Part shown: one piece after another, positions 15,498 through 24,560 of the stretch
How positions within the stretch are numbered: position 1 is the stretch's first letter
How the letters are laid out: every line of letters starts with the position of its first letter
From: Nocardioides eburneiflavus
GTDB taxonomy: Bacteria > Actinomycetota > Actinomycetes > Propionibacteriales > Nocardioidaceae
Length of the DNA: 64,000 nucleotides
Assembly: GCF_004785795.1 (NCBI RefSeq)
Contig: NZ_SRRO01000001.1
Location: forward strand, 3,038,001 to 3,102,000
Direction: 5' to 3'
Position numbers and translations under genes: made by a program
The notes under the pieces: generated by a model
What the model was told of the DNA's origin: nothing
Seen by the model: only the letters and a program-made list of their open reading frames with translations
Databases searched by the model: none

Positions 15498-17575
15498 GCA
15501 CCGCCGACCTCCTCCACCGGGTCACCAGGCTGGGCATCGGCGCCCTGGCGGTCCTGCTCCTCACCACGCTTCTCGGAGCCGCCACGACCATCCAGCCGCC
15601 AGCCGCCGCGGCCGAGCCGGCGACCAGCACGGCGGCCAGCACGGCGCAGGTCGCCACGGTCGAGACCACCAGCCAACTGCCGACCCGCACCCTCAAGATG
15701 GGCTGCCTTGGTCCCGACGAACTGTGCGACCTCGGCGGCGACGCCCTCGAGTGCGCGCAGGACCCGGTCGACTGCGGCAAGGACGCAGCCGGCGGCGTCA
15801 AGGACGAGACCGAGAACCAGGTCGAGGGCGTCCAGGAGTGCCTCGAAAACCCCAGCCTCACCGACTGCGCCAAGGGAGTCGGGGGAGTGGTGCCGGGAGT
15901 CGGCGGGTGTGGGCTGCTCGACGCGATCTGCGACGCCGGGCTCCCGGGGGTCGGACTCCCTGGCGTCCCGGGGGTTCCCGGCGTCCCCGGTCTCCCCACC
16001 CCCGCCGACCTCTTCGGCGTCGGCATCCCCGGCCTCGGTGACATCCCCAACCCGTTCGAGAACATCGGCGACGTCATCGCCAAGGCGGCGGCCGATGCCT
16101 GGACCGCGGCCATGCTCGCGGTCTGGAGCTCCGGCCTGTTCGTGCTGCGCATCGTGCTCACGTTCAGCGAGCTGTTCTTGACCCCCGACCTGAGCGACGA
16201 CGGACCCGGCAAGGACGTCTACGCCTTCACCCTCTGGCTCGCGCTCGCCCTGGTGGTCATCTTGGCGATGATCCAGCTCGGCGCCGCGGCCTTCAAACGC
16301 GAGGGCAAGGGCCTCGCGCGGGCGTTCATCGGCGCCGGCCAGTTCGTCCTGGTCTGCGCCTGCTGGTTCGGCTACTGCGTGATGATCGTCGCGGCCTGCG
16401 GCGCCATCACCAAGGCGCTGATGAAGTCGCTGCTCAAGGTGCAGACCTGGCCCGACTGGGATCCCCTGGGCGGCCTCGGCGTCGACGACATCACCGACGC
16501 CGGCGTGGCCACCGCGTTGGCTTTCCTCGGGATCTTCTTGTGGCTGGCCGCGATCGGACACGTTCTCGTCTACCTCGCAAGGGCGGCCGCGCTGCTGGTC
16601 CTGGTTGCCACCGGCCCGCTCTCCGCGGCCGGGTTGGTCTCCGACTTCACCCGCTCCTGGTTCTGGAAGTCGCTGCGTTGGTTCCACGCCGCGGCGTTCA
16701 CTCCGGTGCTGATGGTGATGGTGCTGGGCATCGGCGTGCAGTTCGCCAACGGCGTCGCGGCCCACCTCGCCGACGGCACCGCCAAGGCGTTCGGCACGGC
16801 CCTGCCGGCGGTCATGACGATCCTGATCAGCGTCGTCGCGCCGCTGGCGCTGTTCAAGCTTCTGGCCTTCGTCGATCCCGGCACCCCCAGCGGCGCGTCG
16901 TTCCGTCAGGGCATGGCCATCCAGGGCGGCCTCCAGGGGCTGCTGAGCGGCGGCGGTGCCGGCGGCGGTTCGTCGGCCGCGTCGACCACCGACGGCAACG
17001 GTCGGTCGTCGGGTGAGCAGGGCGCCGAGGCCTCGACCGGCGACCGGTTCAGCAAGTCCACCCAGGGCGTCCTCGGCAGCTTCGGCCCGGTCGGACAGGC
17101 GTTCGCTGCCGGGCTCGGGATGGTCAGTAGCGCCGGAGCTAAGGCGACGTCGCTAATGTCGGACGAGACCAACCAGGCTGGCGTCGGGCAGAGCACCTAC
17201 GGCCCCGATTTCAGCGGAATGGGTGGCCGCCAGTCCGGCCAATCCGGCGGTCAGCCCGGCGACCAGGGCGGCGGCACGCACCCCGGCTCGCAGGACAGCG
17301 GGGACGACGACTCGCCGTTGCCGACCCCGCCCACCCCGCCTGCCCCGCCTGCTTCGCCCACCCCGCTGACGCTGCCCACCGGCGGCGGACCCGGCGGCGG
17401 ACCCGGCGGTGGCTCGGGTGGCGGCTCTGGCGGGCGGGGCGGCGGCTCCGGCGGACAGGGCGGCGGTGCCGGAGCAGCGCCCAAGACCCCGGCCGCAGGT
17501 GGCGGTGGGGGAGCGGCCGGAGGTGCCGGCGGAGCCGCTGCAGCTGGCGGCGCAACCCCCCCGGTGGCGGTGTAG
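15494..17575 (+). CDS. VirB6/TrbL-like polytopic conjugation channel protein
   Basis: 693 residues from the GTG that overlaps the previous stop. Signal-like helix (IGALAVLLLTTLLGAATT), a Cys-rich extracellular loop (~50-130), then a proline-rich spacer with PGVPG repeats. About seven membrane helices lie between ~195 and ~465 (e.g. FTLWLALALVVILAMIQLGA, ALAFLGIFLWLAAIGHVLVY, AVMTILISVVAPLALFKLLA). The last ~200 residues are a Gly/Pro/Ser-rich low-complexity tail (GGGPGGGPGGGSGGG). This is the TrbL/VirB6 inner-membrane channel layout. It lies between the VirB8-like and SCO6880/VirB4 genes, as expected. Confidence 0.8.
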   Translation: MSTADLLHRVTRLGIGALAVLLLTTLLGAATTIQPPAAAAEPATSTAASTAQVATVETTSQLPTRTLKMGCLGPDELCDLGGDALECAQDPVDCGKDAAGGVKDETENQVEGVQECLENPSLTDCAKGVGGVVPGVGGCGLLDAICDAGLPGVGLPGVPGVPGVPGLPTPADLFGVGIPGLGDIPNPFENIGDVIAKAAADAWTAAMLAVWSSGLFVLRIVLTFSELFLTPDLSDDGPGKDVYAFTLWLALALVVILAMIQLGAAAFKREGKGLARAFIGAGQFVLVCACWFGYCVMIVAACGAITKALMKSLLKVQTWPDWDPLGGLGVDDITDAGVATALAFLGIFLWLAAIGHVLVYLARAAALLVLVATGPLSAAGLVSDFTRSWFWKSLRWFHAAAFTPVLMVMVLGIGVQFANGVAAHLADGTAKAFGTALPAVMTILISVVAPLALFKLLAFVDPGTPSGASFRQGMAIQGGLQGLLSGGGAGGGSSAASTTDGNGRSSGEQGAEASTGDRFSKSTQGVLGSFGPVGQAFAAGLGMVSSAGAKATSLMSDETNQAGVGQSTYGPDFSGMGGRQSGQSGGQPGDQGGGTHPGSQDSGDDDSPLPTPPTPPAPPASPTPLTLPTGGGPGGGPGGGSGGGSGGRGGGSGGQGGGAGAAPKTPAAGGGGGAAGGAGGAAAAGGATPPVAV

Positions 17576-17637
17576 CCGATGCGTCGCACGACCTGCCCGC
17601 AGCGATCGACATGCAGTGACCCGGAAGGAAACCGACG

Positions 17638-19140
17638 ATGACCATCTACGCCGACTACCAGCGCGACCGCATCGGCTGGTTCTTCGGCCTCTCCGGAGGC
17701 CAGCTGATGTTCCTGGCGCTGGCCAGCCTGCCGGCGTTCTGGGCGATCAGCCGCGGAGCGTTCTCCGCGTTCCTGTTCGCCCTGGTCTGGCTGTTCCTGC
17801 TGGCCATCACCGTCATCCCGGTCCGTGGTCGCTCGGCCACCGGCTGGGTGTTCGCCTCGACGATGTACGCCGTCGGCGGGCTGCTCGACTGGACCTCGTT
17901 CCGTGCCAAGGCCACCGAGGGCCGCGCCGAGGACCTCGACACCCCCGACCTCCCCGGGGTGCTGCAGGGCATCAAGATCCACGACGGCCCGCCGCACAGC
18001 TCCCAGCTGCAGCGGGTCGGAGTGATCCACGATGACGCCACGAAGACCTGGGCAGTCACCGCCTCGATCGTCCACCCCGGCATCGGCATGAAGGACACCG
18101 AGGAGCGCAGCCGCTACGGCGAGGCGCTGGCCGGGCTGCTCGACGTCGCCGGCCGCACCGAGAAGATCGACGAGATCCTGTTCATGGTCCGCACCGTCCC
18201 CGAGGACGGCGCCGAGCGCGATCTGTGGGTCAACAAGCACCGCCGCGACAACGCCCCCCAGCTGTCCGAGATCGTCAACAGCGACCTCGCCGTGGGCCTC
18301 ACCCAGGCGTCGGTCCGCACCGAGCAGTTCCTGACAATCGTCGTCCCGGAAACCCGGATCGCCCGGTCGGCCAAGGAGTCCGGCGGCGGCTTCGAGGGCC
18401 GCTGCCGCGAGCTCTACCTGCTCATGGCCGAGATCGAGGCCCAACTGCGGGGCCCGATGGGGATGACGTCGGTCCGCTGGCTCACCTCGCCGGAGCTCGC
18501 CCTGGCGTCCCGGACCGGGTTCGCCCCAGGCGATCGCGCCGGCATCGTCGAGGCCCTCGCCATGCGGGAAAAGGACCCGAGCGTGAACGCCGACGTCCCG
18601 TGGGCGCTCGCCGGGCCCTCGGGCGCCGACGCGACGGTGCGGCACTACAGCCACGACGCGTGGAACTCGATCAGCGCCACCATCAAGCTCCCGACCCGCG
18701 GCGTGGCGATGGGCGCCCTGGCGCCGATCCTCACCCCGAGCGAGTCCGGCGAGCGACGCTCGTTCGTCGTCTCCTTCCCGATCGTGTCCCAGTCCAAGGC
18801 CGACCGGCAGTCCGGCAACGCCGAGTGGGCCGCAGACCTGGCTGAGGGAATGAACGAGAAGCTCGGCCGCAAGACCCGTGCCAAGCAGCGCGACGAGGCC
18901 CACAAAGCCCGCGGCCTGGACGCCAAGCTGGCCCACGGCAACGCGCTGGTCCGGCCTTACGCCGTGTGCACGGTCACGGTTCCCAAGACACTGCGGATCA
19001 CCGAGTTCGGCCGCCGCCTGGACGCCTCGATCCGACGCGCCGGGTTTGCACCCCTGCGGCTCGACCTGGCCCACGACGTCGGTTTCGCCGCCTCGACCAT
19101 CCCCGTCGGGATGAGCCTGACCCGGAGCGGAGACGCCTGA
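17638..19140 (+). CDS. SCO6880-family conjugation protein (VirB3/VirB4 N-terminal-like)
   Basis: 500 residues; ATG preceded by GGAAGGAAACC. Two N-terminal membrane helices (LMFLALASLPAFWAISRG and AFLFALVWLFLLAITVIPV) resemble PrgI/VirB3. A large cytoplasmic domain follows, with GIKIHDGPPHSSQLQRVGVI and VKVTVPKTLRITEFGRRLDA-like ending segments. This is the recognisable SCO6880 family of actinobacterial integrative and conjugative elements, thought to supply the VirB3 and VirB4 N-terminal parts while the ATPase is a separate gene directly downstream. The stop overlaps the ATG of that ATPase by one base (TGATG). Confidence 0.8.
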   Translation: MTIYADYQRDRIGWFFGLSGGQLMFLALASLPAFWAISRGAFSAFLFALVWLFLLAITVIPVRGRSATGWVFASTMYAVGGLLDWTSFRAKATEGRAEDLDTPDLPGVLQGIKIHDGPPHSSQLQRVGVIHDDATKTWAVTASIVHPGIGMKDTEERSRYGEALAGLLDVAGRTEKIDEILFMVRTVPEDGAERDLWVNKHRRDNAPQLSEIVNSDLAVGLTQASVRTEQFLTIVVPETRIARSAKESGGGFEGRCRELYLLMAEIEAQLRGPMGMTSVRWLTSPELALASRTGFAPGDRAGIVEALAMREKDPSVNADVPWALAGPSGADATVRHYSHDAWNSISATIKLPTRGVAMGALAPILTPSESGERRSFVVSFPIVSQSKADRQSGNAEWAADLAEGMNEKLGRKTRAKQRDEAHKARGLDAKLAHGNALVRPYAVCTVTVPKTLRITEFGRRLDASIRRAGFAPLRLDLAHDVGFAASTIPVGMSLTRSGDA

Positions 19141-20687
19141 TGCCCACCACCACCCGCCGGGACCGCGGCGGCGCCAGGGCAGGGAGGGACATGGCGGCCT
19201 TGTTGTCCGACTTCGGCCACGACCTGCCCACGATCCCCCCGCTCGTCCCGGAGGCCAAGGAGCCCCGGATCTTCAAGTACGCCCCGCGCCGCGGTGCAGC
19301 CCGCCGCGGCCGCGGCTGGGCGTCCGCCACCGCCCCGGCGCAGGCCTGGCGGATGACGAGTGACCAAGCACCGGTGTTCTGGCCGTTCGTGTCCGCGCCG
19401 GCCCTGCCGCCGACCGGGGCGCAGATGGGCGTCGACCAGCTCTCCGGCGGCTCGTTCTACTGCGACCCCTTCGGCTGGGTGCTGCGCGACGACGTGTCGG
19501 CGACCAACCCGAACATCTTCCAGTTCGCCAAGCCCGGCACCGGCAAGTCCGGCACCACCAAGGCGTTCTGCACCCGGATGATGCCCTTCGGCTACCGCAC
19601 CCTGGTCCTGGGTGACCCCAAGGACGAGTACGAGTCACTGTGCCGCGCGCTCGGCGTCGAGCCGTTCGTCATCGCCCCCGGCTTCTGGGCACGAATCAAC
19701 CCGCTGGCCATGGGCCCGCTCGGCCACGACTGGGAGAAACTCTCGGCCGAGGAAGCCCAACGGCGCACGACGATCATCTTCAAGCGCTGGCTGGTCCTGA
19801 TCCGCGGCCTGGTCGGCAGCATGAAGCTCGACGACCAGCGTCGAGTGCCGTTCGGGCCCGACGAGAGCGATGTCGTCCGCAACGCCTTGGCGATCCTCAC
19901 CGGCTACGCCGCCGGCAACTCGATCCTCACCGAGACCACCATCCCGCGGCTGTGGGACCTGCTGCGCAACCCCACCGAGGAGCTCGTCCGGGCGTGCGAG
20001 TACGGGAACACCCGCCAGTTCCTCGACCAGACCCGGCTGCTGCGCAACGCGCTCGGCGAGCTGGTCACCGGCACCCTCGCCGGCCTCTTCGACGACTTCA
20101 CCAACATCGAGGTCGACTGGCGCGCCCCGATCCAGTCGTTCAGCCTCTCCCGGCTCGATGGACTCGGCGACGAGGCGGTGGGCATCGCGCTGCTGTGCAT
20201 GAACTCCTGGGGCCGCGGGCTGCGCGAGATCGCCGAGCCCGGCGACCTGCGCATCGTGGTGCGCGACGAGGTCTGGAAGCAGATGCGCCTCGGCGTCTCC
20301 GCGGTGATGAGTTTCGATGCGGACCTGCGGCTCTCGCGCGGCATGGCCGGCAAGGGCGGCGACATCCAGTTCGCCAACCTGCACAAGCCCTCCGACCTGC
20401 TGTCGGTAGGCGACGCCGATTCCCAGGCCGCGATGATCGCCAAGGACCTCCTCGAGCTCGCTGACATCAAGATCCTCGGCGGTCAGAAGCCGCGCGTCGC
20501 GCGCGAGCTCGACTCGATGCTCGGCTTCGGCCCGATCGCCCAGGACCTCGTCTCCGGGTGGGCGATGCAGGACAAGGGCCGAGCGCTGTGGTGCGTCGGA
20601 GACGCCACCTACAAGGTCCAGACGGTGCTCCACCCGCTGGAGAAGAAGCTCTACTACACCAACGAGGCCATCGAGGCCGCCGGCTGA
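19140..20687 (+). CDS. VirB4-like conjugation ATPase
   Basis: 515 residues. The Walker A loop is FAKPGTGKSGTTKAF (~126-140), followed by YRTLVLGDPKDEYESLC. The Walker B-like strand is LRIVVRDEVWKQMRL (~368-382). A C-terminal motif IQFANLHKPSDLLSVGDADS and a long ATPase core match TraC/VirB4-type DUF87/AAA_10 proteins. The N-terminal ~90 residues are basic and Pro-rich. The ATG overlaps the SCO6880 stop, so the two act together as the energising inner-membrane complex of the type IV secretion system. Confidence 0.85.
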   Translation: MPTTTRRDRGGARAGRDMAALLSDFGHDLPTIPPLVPEAKEPRIFKYAPRRGAARRGRGWASATAPAQAWRMTSDQAPVFWPFVSAPALPPTGAQMGVDQLSGGSFYCDPFGWVLRDDVSATNPNIFQFAKPGTGKSGTTKAFCTRMMPFGYRTLVLGDPKDEYESLCRALGVEPFVIAPGFWARINPLAMGPLGHDWEKLSAEEAQRRTTIIFKRWLVLIRGLVGSMKLDDQRRVPFGPDESDVVRNALAILTGYAAGNSILTETTIPRLWDLLRNPTEELVRACEYGNTRQFLDQTRLLRNALGELVTGTLAGLFDDFTNIEVDWRAPIQSFSLSRLDGLGDEAVGIALLCMNSWGRGLREIAEPGDLRIVVRDEVWKQMRLGVSAVMSFDADLRLSRGMAGKGGDIQFANLHKPSDLLSVGDADSQAAMIAKDLLELADIKILGGQKPRVARELDSMLGFGPIAQDLVSGWAMQDKGRALWCVGDATYKVQTVLHPLEKKLYYTNEAIEAAG

Positions 20688-20708
20688 GGCGCTCGGGACT
20701 GACCTGTC

Positions 20709-23700
20709 GTGAAGAAGCTACTCCTCGCCGGACTGCCGGTCCTGATCGTCTTCATGGCCCTGCCGTTCGTCGTGACCCTGATGGTGGTCATGACCACGAC
20801 CGCGGCCGCCGAGTGCCGCACCCAGACCAGCGAGACCGCGCCCACCGAGCTCGGCGACCTCCGGGTCATCGACGGGCCCGTGGGCGGCCCGGTCAAGGGC
20901 AACATCACCATGGCGCAGGCCAACATCCCTCGCCGCTCCGGCCTCGACGGCTTCCGGGCCTCCATGCCCCGGGTGCTGTCGACGAACCCCGACTTCGTGA
21001 GCCTCAACGAGGCCAGCGGTTGGAGCTTGGCGCAGATCGAGGCCGCCGCCCCTGGCTACGACGCGTTCCGGGTCGAGGAGCACACCGGCGACAACAACTC
21101 GATGGGCAACGTCGTGCTCTGGAAGCGCGACACCTGGTCCAGGGCCAACGGCGGCCGGGTCACGATCGTGGAGAACGACCAGGGTTTCTACAAGGGCGAG
21201 CCGGTGGCTTGGGACCGGTTCGCCACGTGGGTGATCCTCGAGCGAGCCGACGGCCACGGCGGTCGAGAGGTGGTGTCGGTGATCTCCACCCATCACATGA
21301 TCAACCCGCACAAGTACCCCCGCCAGCACAGCAACCCGCGGCTGACCCGGCCCCAGCAGTACGGCGCCGGCATGGACATCCTGCTGCAGCTGCGGAACTC
21401 CCTGGCCACCCACGGCCCGGTGCTCATCGGCGGTGACATGAACACCCACGCCTCCTACACCGACCTCCCGTGGACGGCGGCCGCCAAGATGAAGGCCGCC
21501 GGCTACGGCTGGCACAACCACTCGGTCGACTTCATCTTCTTCCCCCAGCACCAAGGCGTGCAGCTCAAGGGCGGCTGGGACGGGACCATGGTCTCCGACC
21601 ACCACTGGATCTCCGCCCGCATCGCCATGAACGGCGCCGGCCCCGAGAGCGCCCCCGCGACCGCGGCCACCAGCGCAGGTGTGGTGAACACCGCCACCAC
21701 CACAAGGACGTCGGACGAGCCCCCGTCCGGTGACGTGCTCGCCCAGCTGATGCGACTGCGGTTCGCCTCCAGCTACCCGACCCTGACCACCGAACAGGCC
21801 CGCAACGCGATCACCATCGCCCAGGTCGCCCGCGACCTCCAGGTTCCCCGCTATGGGCTGCAGATCGCGATCGCCACCGCGATCCAGGAGTCCAAGCTGG
21901 TCAACCTCACCGGCGGCGACCGAGACTCCGGTGGCCTGTTCCAGCAGCGTCCCTCGACCGGGTGGGGGAGCCGTGCTGAGGTCACCAACCCGGTGCTCGC
22001 CGCGCGTGCCTTCTTCGGCAAGGCCCAGCACACCGGCAACCCCGGACTGCTCGACATCCCCGGCTGGGAGGACATGCCGCTGACGCAGGCGGCCCAGGCC
22101 GTGCAGCGGTCGGGCTTTCCCGACGCCTACGCCCAGTGGGAGGACGTCGCCGGCGACATCACCGACCTCCTCGGCGGCGACCTACCCGACCTGACAGACG
22201 TCGACGGCGCGGTCTCGAACGCGAGCAATTGCGAGGACACCGTCAACCCGATCACCGTCGGGACCTTGAACATCCTGGGCGCCGGCCACACCGACAACCA
22301 GGCGGGCGGTGGCAACGAGAAGGCCGGGTACGCCACCTGGGACAAGCGGCTGCCCGGGGCACTCAGCGTGATCGAGAACGCCGGCGTCACCATCGCCGGC
22401 CTCCAGGAGGTCCACGGCCCCCAAGCCAAGGCCCTGGCTGACCGCTACTCGGCCAAGTGGGGCATGTACCCGGCCACCGACAACACCCAGAACAAGGTGA
22501 TCTGGGACCGCGGCAGCTGGGAGATGACCGACTCACGCCTCGTCCAGATCCCGTACTTCAACGGCAAGGACGTCGGGATGCCGGTCGTCCAGCTGACGGG
22601 TGCGGCCGACAGCGTCAACGCCGGGCAGATCATCTGGGTCTGGAGCATCCACAACCCCGCCAACACGCACGGGAACGCCGCCGGGCACCGCAAGGAGGCG
22701 CTGCGCCGCCAGCTGGCCACCACGACCGAGCTCGCCGGCACCGGCACCCCGGCGGTGATCCTGGGCGACTTCAACGACGGCAAGGACGGCAACAACTCCT
22801 CACACTGCGCGCTGACCCCTGAACTGAGCAACGCCTTCGGCGGATCGGCTGAGCCCTGCAAGAAGCCCCAGAAGGACGCGCCGATCGACCACATCTACGG
22901 CGCCAACCTCACCTGGGCCAGCGCCGAGATCGACAACAGCACCCAGGCCAACAAGATCGCTGACCACCCGCTGGTGACCGCCACCACCGCCGGCAGCAGC
23001 GCGGGCTGCGCGGTCGCGACCGAGACCAACTACAACCTCGGCCCGGTCAAGCCGCAGCTGACGCTGCTGGTCAACATCCTCGGCCCGATGTTCGACATCA
23101 AGACCGTCGGTGGCTACCGCGAGAGCGCCACCGACCCGCACGGTCACCCGGCCGGGCTGGCGGCCGACTTCATGGTCCCGCTGACTTCCGCCGGCAAGGC
23201 CCAGGGGGACGCGCTCGTGGCGTACGCCCAGGCCCACGCCAGCGAGCTCGGGATCGACTACATCATCTGGTACCAGCGCATCTGGTCGGTCGCGCGAGCC
23301 GGCGAGGGCTGGCGGCCGATGGAGGACCGGGGCTCGGCCACCGCGAACCACCTCGACCACCCGCACATCAACGTGCTCCCCGACGCCCAGGTCTCCCCCG
23401 TCGGTCTCGAGGGCGCGTCCTGCGAGGAGGTGGTCTACCCGGTGCCGGCGGAGTACATCGGCACCGACAAGCGCAACTGGCACGACACCGGCCCGTACTG
23501 GACCAACTGGCACACCGGAACTGACTTCTCCGCCCCGTGCGGCACGACCGTCTACGCCGCCCATGCCGGCACCATCGAGATCGACACCAGCCAGAGCTGG
23601 GCCGGCCCGCGGCTGGTCAAGGTCACCACCGGCGCCGGCTCTCTGACCACCTGGTACGCGCACATGCAGAGTGTCACAGTCAGCCGCGGCCAGACCGTCG

Positions 23701-23864
23701 CTGCCGGCGAGTCGATCGGCCAGGTCGGCAAGGAGGGAAACGGCTCCGGGTGCCACCTCCACTTCGAGGTCCACCTCGAGAACGGCTCCATCTACGGACC
23801 CGACAACGTCGACCCCTCGACCTGGCTGGCTGAAAACGCCTCGAACCCGAATCGGTCTGTGTGA
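20709..23864 (+). CDS. Giant secreted protein: EEP nuclease - lysozyme-like - EEP nuclease - ARB_07466-like - M23
   Basis: 1051 residues from GTG 20709; N-terminal signal/anchor MKKLLLAGLPVLIVFMAL. The first endonuclease/exonuclease/phosphatase domain (~60-310) shows SLNEASGW, STHHM, IGGDMNTH, VDFIFF and SDHHW. A lysozyme-like helical module (~345-480) has IATAIQESKL and GGLFQQRP. The second EEP domain (~515-770) has IAGLQEVHG, WSIHNPAN, LGDFNDG, PIDHIYG and ADHPLV. A domain like ARB_07466 C-terminal regions (~780-900; HLDHPHINV) precedes an M23 endopeptidase (~915-1040; HTGTDFSAPCG and GCHLHFEVH). All key catalytic residues of both EEP domains and of M23 are present. In a conjugation operon the hydrolases would open the wall; the role of the two nuclease-type domains is unclear. 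Confidence 0.8.
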   Translation: MKKLLLAGLPVLIVFMALPFVVTLMVVMTTTAAAECRTQTSETAPTELGDLRVIDGPVGGPVKGNITMAQANIPRRSGLDGFRASMPRVLSTNPDFVSLNEASGWSLAQIEAAAPGYDAFRVEEHTGDNNSMGNVVLWKRDTWSRANGGRVTIVENDQGFYKGEPVAWDRFATWVILERADGHGGREVVSVISTHHMINPHKYPRQHSNPRLTRPQQYGAGMDILLQLRNSLATHGPVLIGGDMNTHASYTDLPWTAAAKMKAAGYGWHNHSVDFIFFPQHQGVQLKGGWDGTMVSDHHWISARIAMNGAGPESAPATAATSAGVVNTATTTRTSDEPPSGDVLAQLMRLRFASSYPTLTTEQARNAITIAQVARDLQVPRYGLQIAIATAIQESKLVNLTGGDRDSGGLFQQRPSTGWGSRAEVTNPVLAARAFFGKAQHTGNPGLLDIPGWEDMPLTQAAQAVQRSGFPDAYAQWEDVAGDITDLLGGDLPDLTDVDGAVSNASNCEDTVNPITVGTLNILGAGHTDNQAGGGNEKAGYATWDKRLPGALSVIENAGVTIAGLQEVHGPQAKALADRYSAKWGMYPATDNTQNKVIWDRGSWEMTDSRLVQIPYFNGKDVGMPVVQLTGAADSVNAGQIIWVWSIHNPANTHGNAAGHRKEALRRQLATTTELAGTGTPAVILGDFNDGKDGNNSSHCALTPELSNAFGGSAEPCKKPQKDAPIDHIYGANLTWASAEIDNSTQANKIADHPLVTATTAGSSAGCAVATETNYNLGPVKPQLTLLVNILGPMFDIKTVGGYRESATDPHGHPAGLAADFMVPLTSAGKAQGDALVAYAQAHASELGIDYIIWYQRIWSVARAGEGWRPMEDRGSATANHLDHPHINVLPDAQVSPVGLEGASCEEVVYPVPAEYIGTDKRNWHDTGPYWTNWHTGTDFSAPCGTTVYAAHAGTIEIDTSQSWAGPRLVKVTTGAGSLTTWYAHMQSVTVSRGQTVAAGESIGQVGKEGNGSGCHLHFEVHLENGSIYGPDNVDPSTWLAENASNPNRSV

Positions 23865-23945
23865 TCGCTGCCGGGCACTCCCGACACATAGGTGACCAAA
23901 CCAGCCAGAACCTCGACCACCCACGACTCCAGGAGTCGGAATCCA

Positions 23946-24560
23946 ATGCAGCGAGAGCGACGACGCGACCCGTACCCCTGGACCTGGGAGATCCCTGTAG
24001 CAGTGGCCCTGGCGATCCTGTTCGTTATCGTCATCGGCATCCAGCTGGGCCGCTCCGTCGCGAACCTGCTCGCCGGCGCCGGCTGGACCTGGCCCGACGC
24101 CAACGCCGGCGCGTTCCCCTCACCGATCGGCACCGCCTTCTGGACCAGCCTCCCCGGCGTGCTCAGCGGGCACGCCGACGTCGGCCTGCCCACACCGACA
24201 CCGGACGGTCTGGCTGCCCGCGGCCTGGTGTGGGTCAGCCTCGCGATGACCGAGGTCGCGCTGCTGAGCGCCACCATCTGGGTCGGTGCCTGGGCCTACC
24301 GGCGCTGGGACCCGGGACGCATGCGCGGCATGGCTACCGCCGCAGAGGCCGAGAAGATCCTGGGCGTCACTCGGCTGCGCAAGGTCGCCGACATCGTCCG
24401 CCCCGACCTCTACGGCAAGCACGCCACCGCCACGGCGGCACCCGTTCAGCGCACCGCCGGCGACCTCACCGAACGGACCGGGCCGCAGCTCGGCCACGGG
24501 CTCAGCCCGTGGCTCCTGAACGGCCGCCGGACGAAGCCATCAACGGGGGAGGAGCGATGA
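23946..24560 (+). CDS. Two-helix membrane protein upstream of the coupling protein
   Basis: 204 residues from ATG 23946, preceded by CCAGGAGTCGG; an in-frame GTG at 23892 is less likely. Helix 1 (IPVAVALAILFVIVIGIQLG) and helix 2 (GLVWVSLAMTEVALLSATIW) flank a ~70-residue loop. The C-terminal ~80 residues (MATAAEAEKILGVTRLRKVA) resemble the cytoplasmic segment that precedes VirD4/TraG ATPases in actinobacterial elements. The stop overlaps the ATG of the VirD4-like gene, so this is probably the membrane-anchoring partner of that soluble-looking ATPase. Confidence 0.7.
   Translation: MQRERRRDPYPWTWEIPVAVALAILFVIVIGIQLGRSVANLLAGAGWTWPDANAGAFPSPIGTAFWTSLPGVLSGHADVGLPTPTPDGLAARGLVWVSLAMTEVALLSATIWVGAWAYRRWDPGRMRGMATAAEAEKILGVTRLRKVADIVRPDLYGKHATATAAPVQRTAGDLTERTGPQLGHGLSPWLLNGRRTKPSTGEER

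Noticed and set aside
17251..19074. Long open frame (~607 codons) on the - strand
   Set aside because: Antisense of the VirB6-like tail and SCO6880-like genes; no start signal or recognisable domain.
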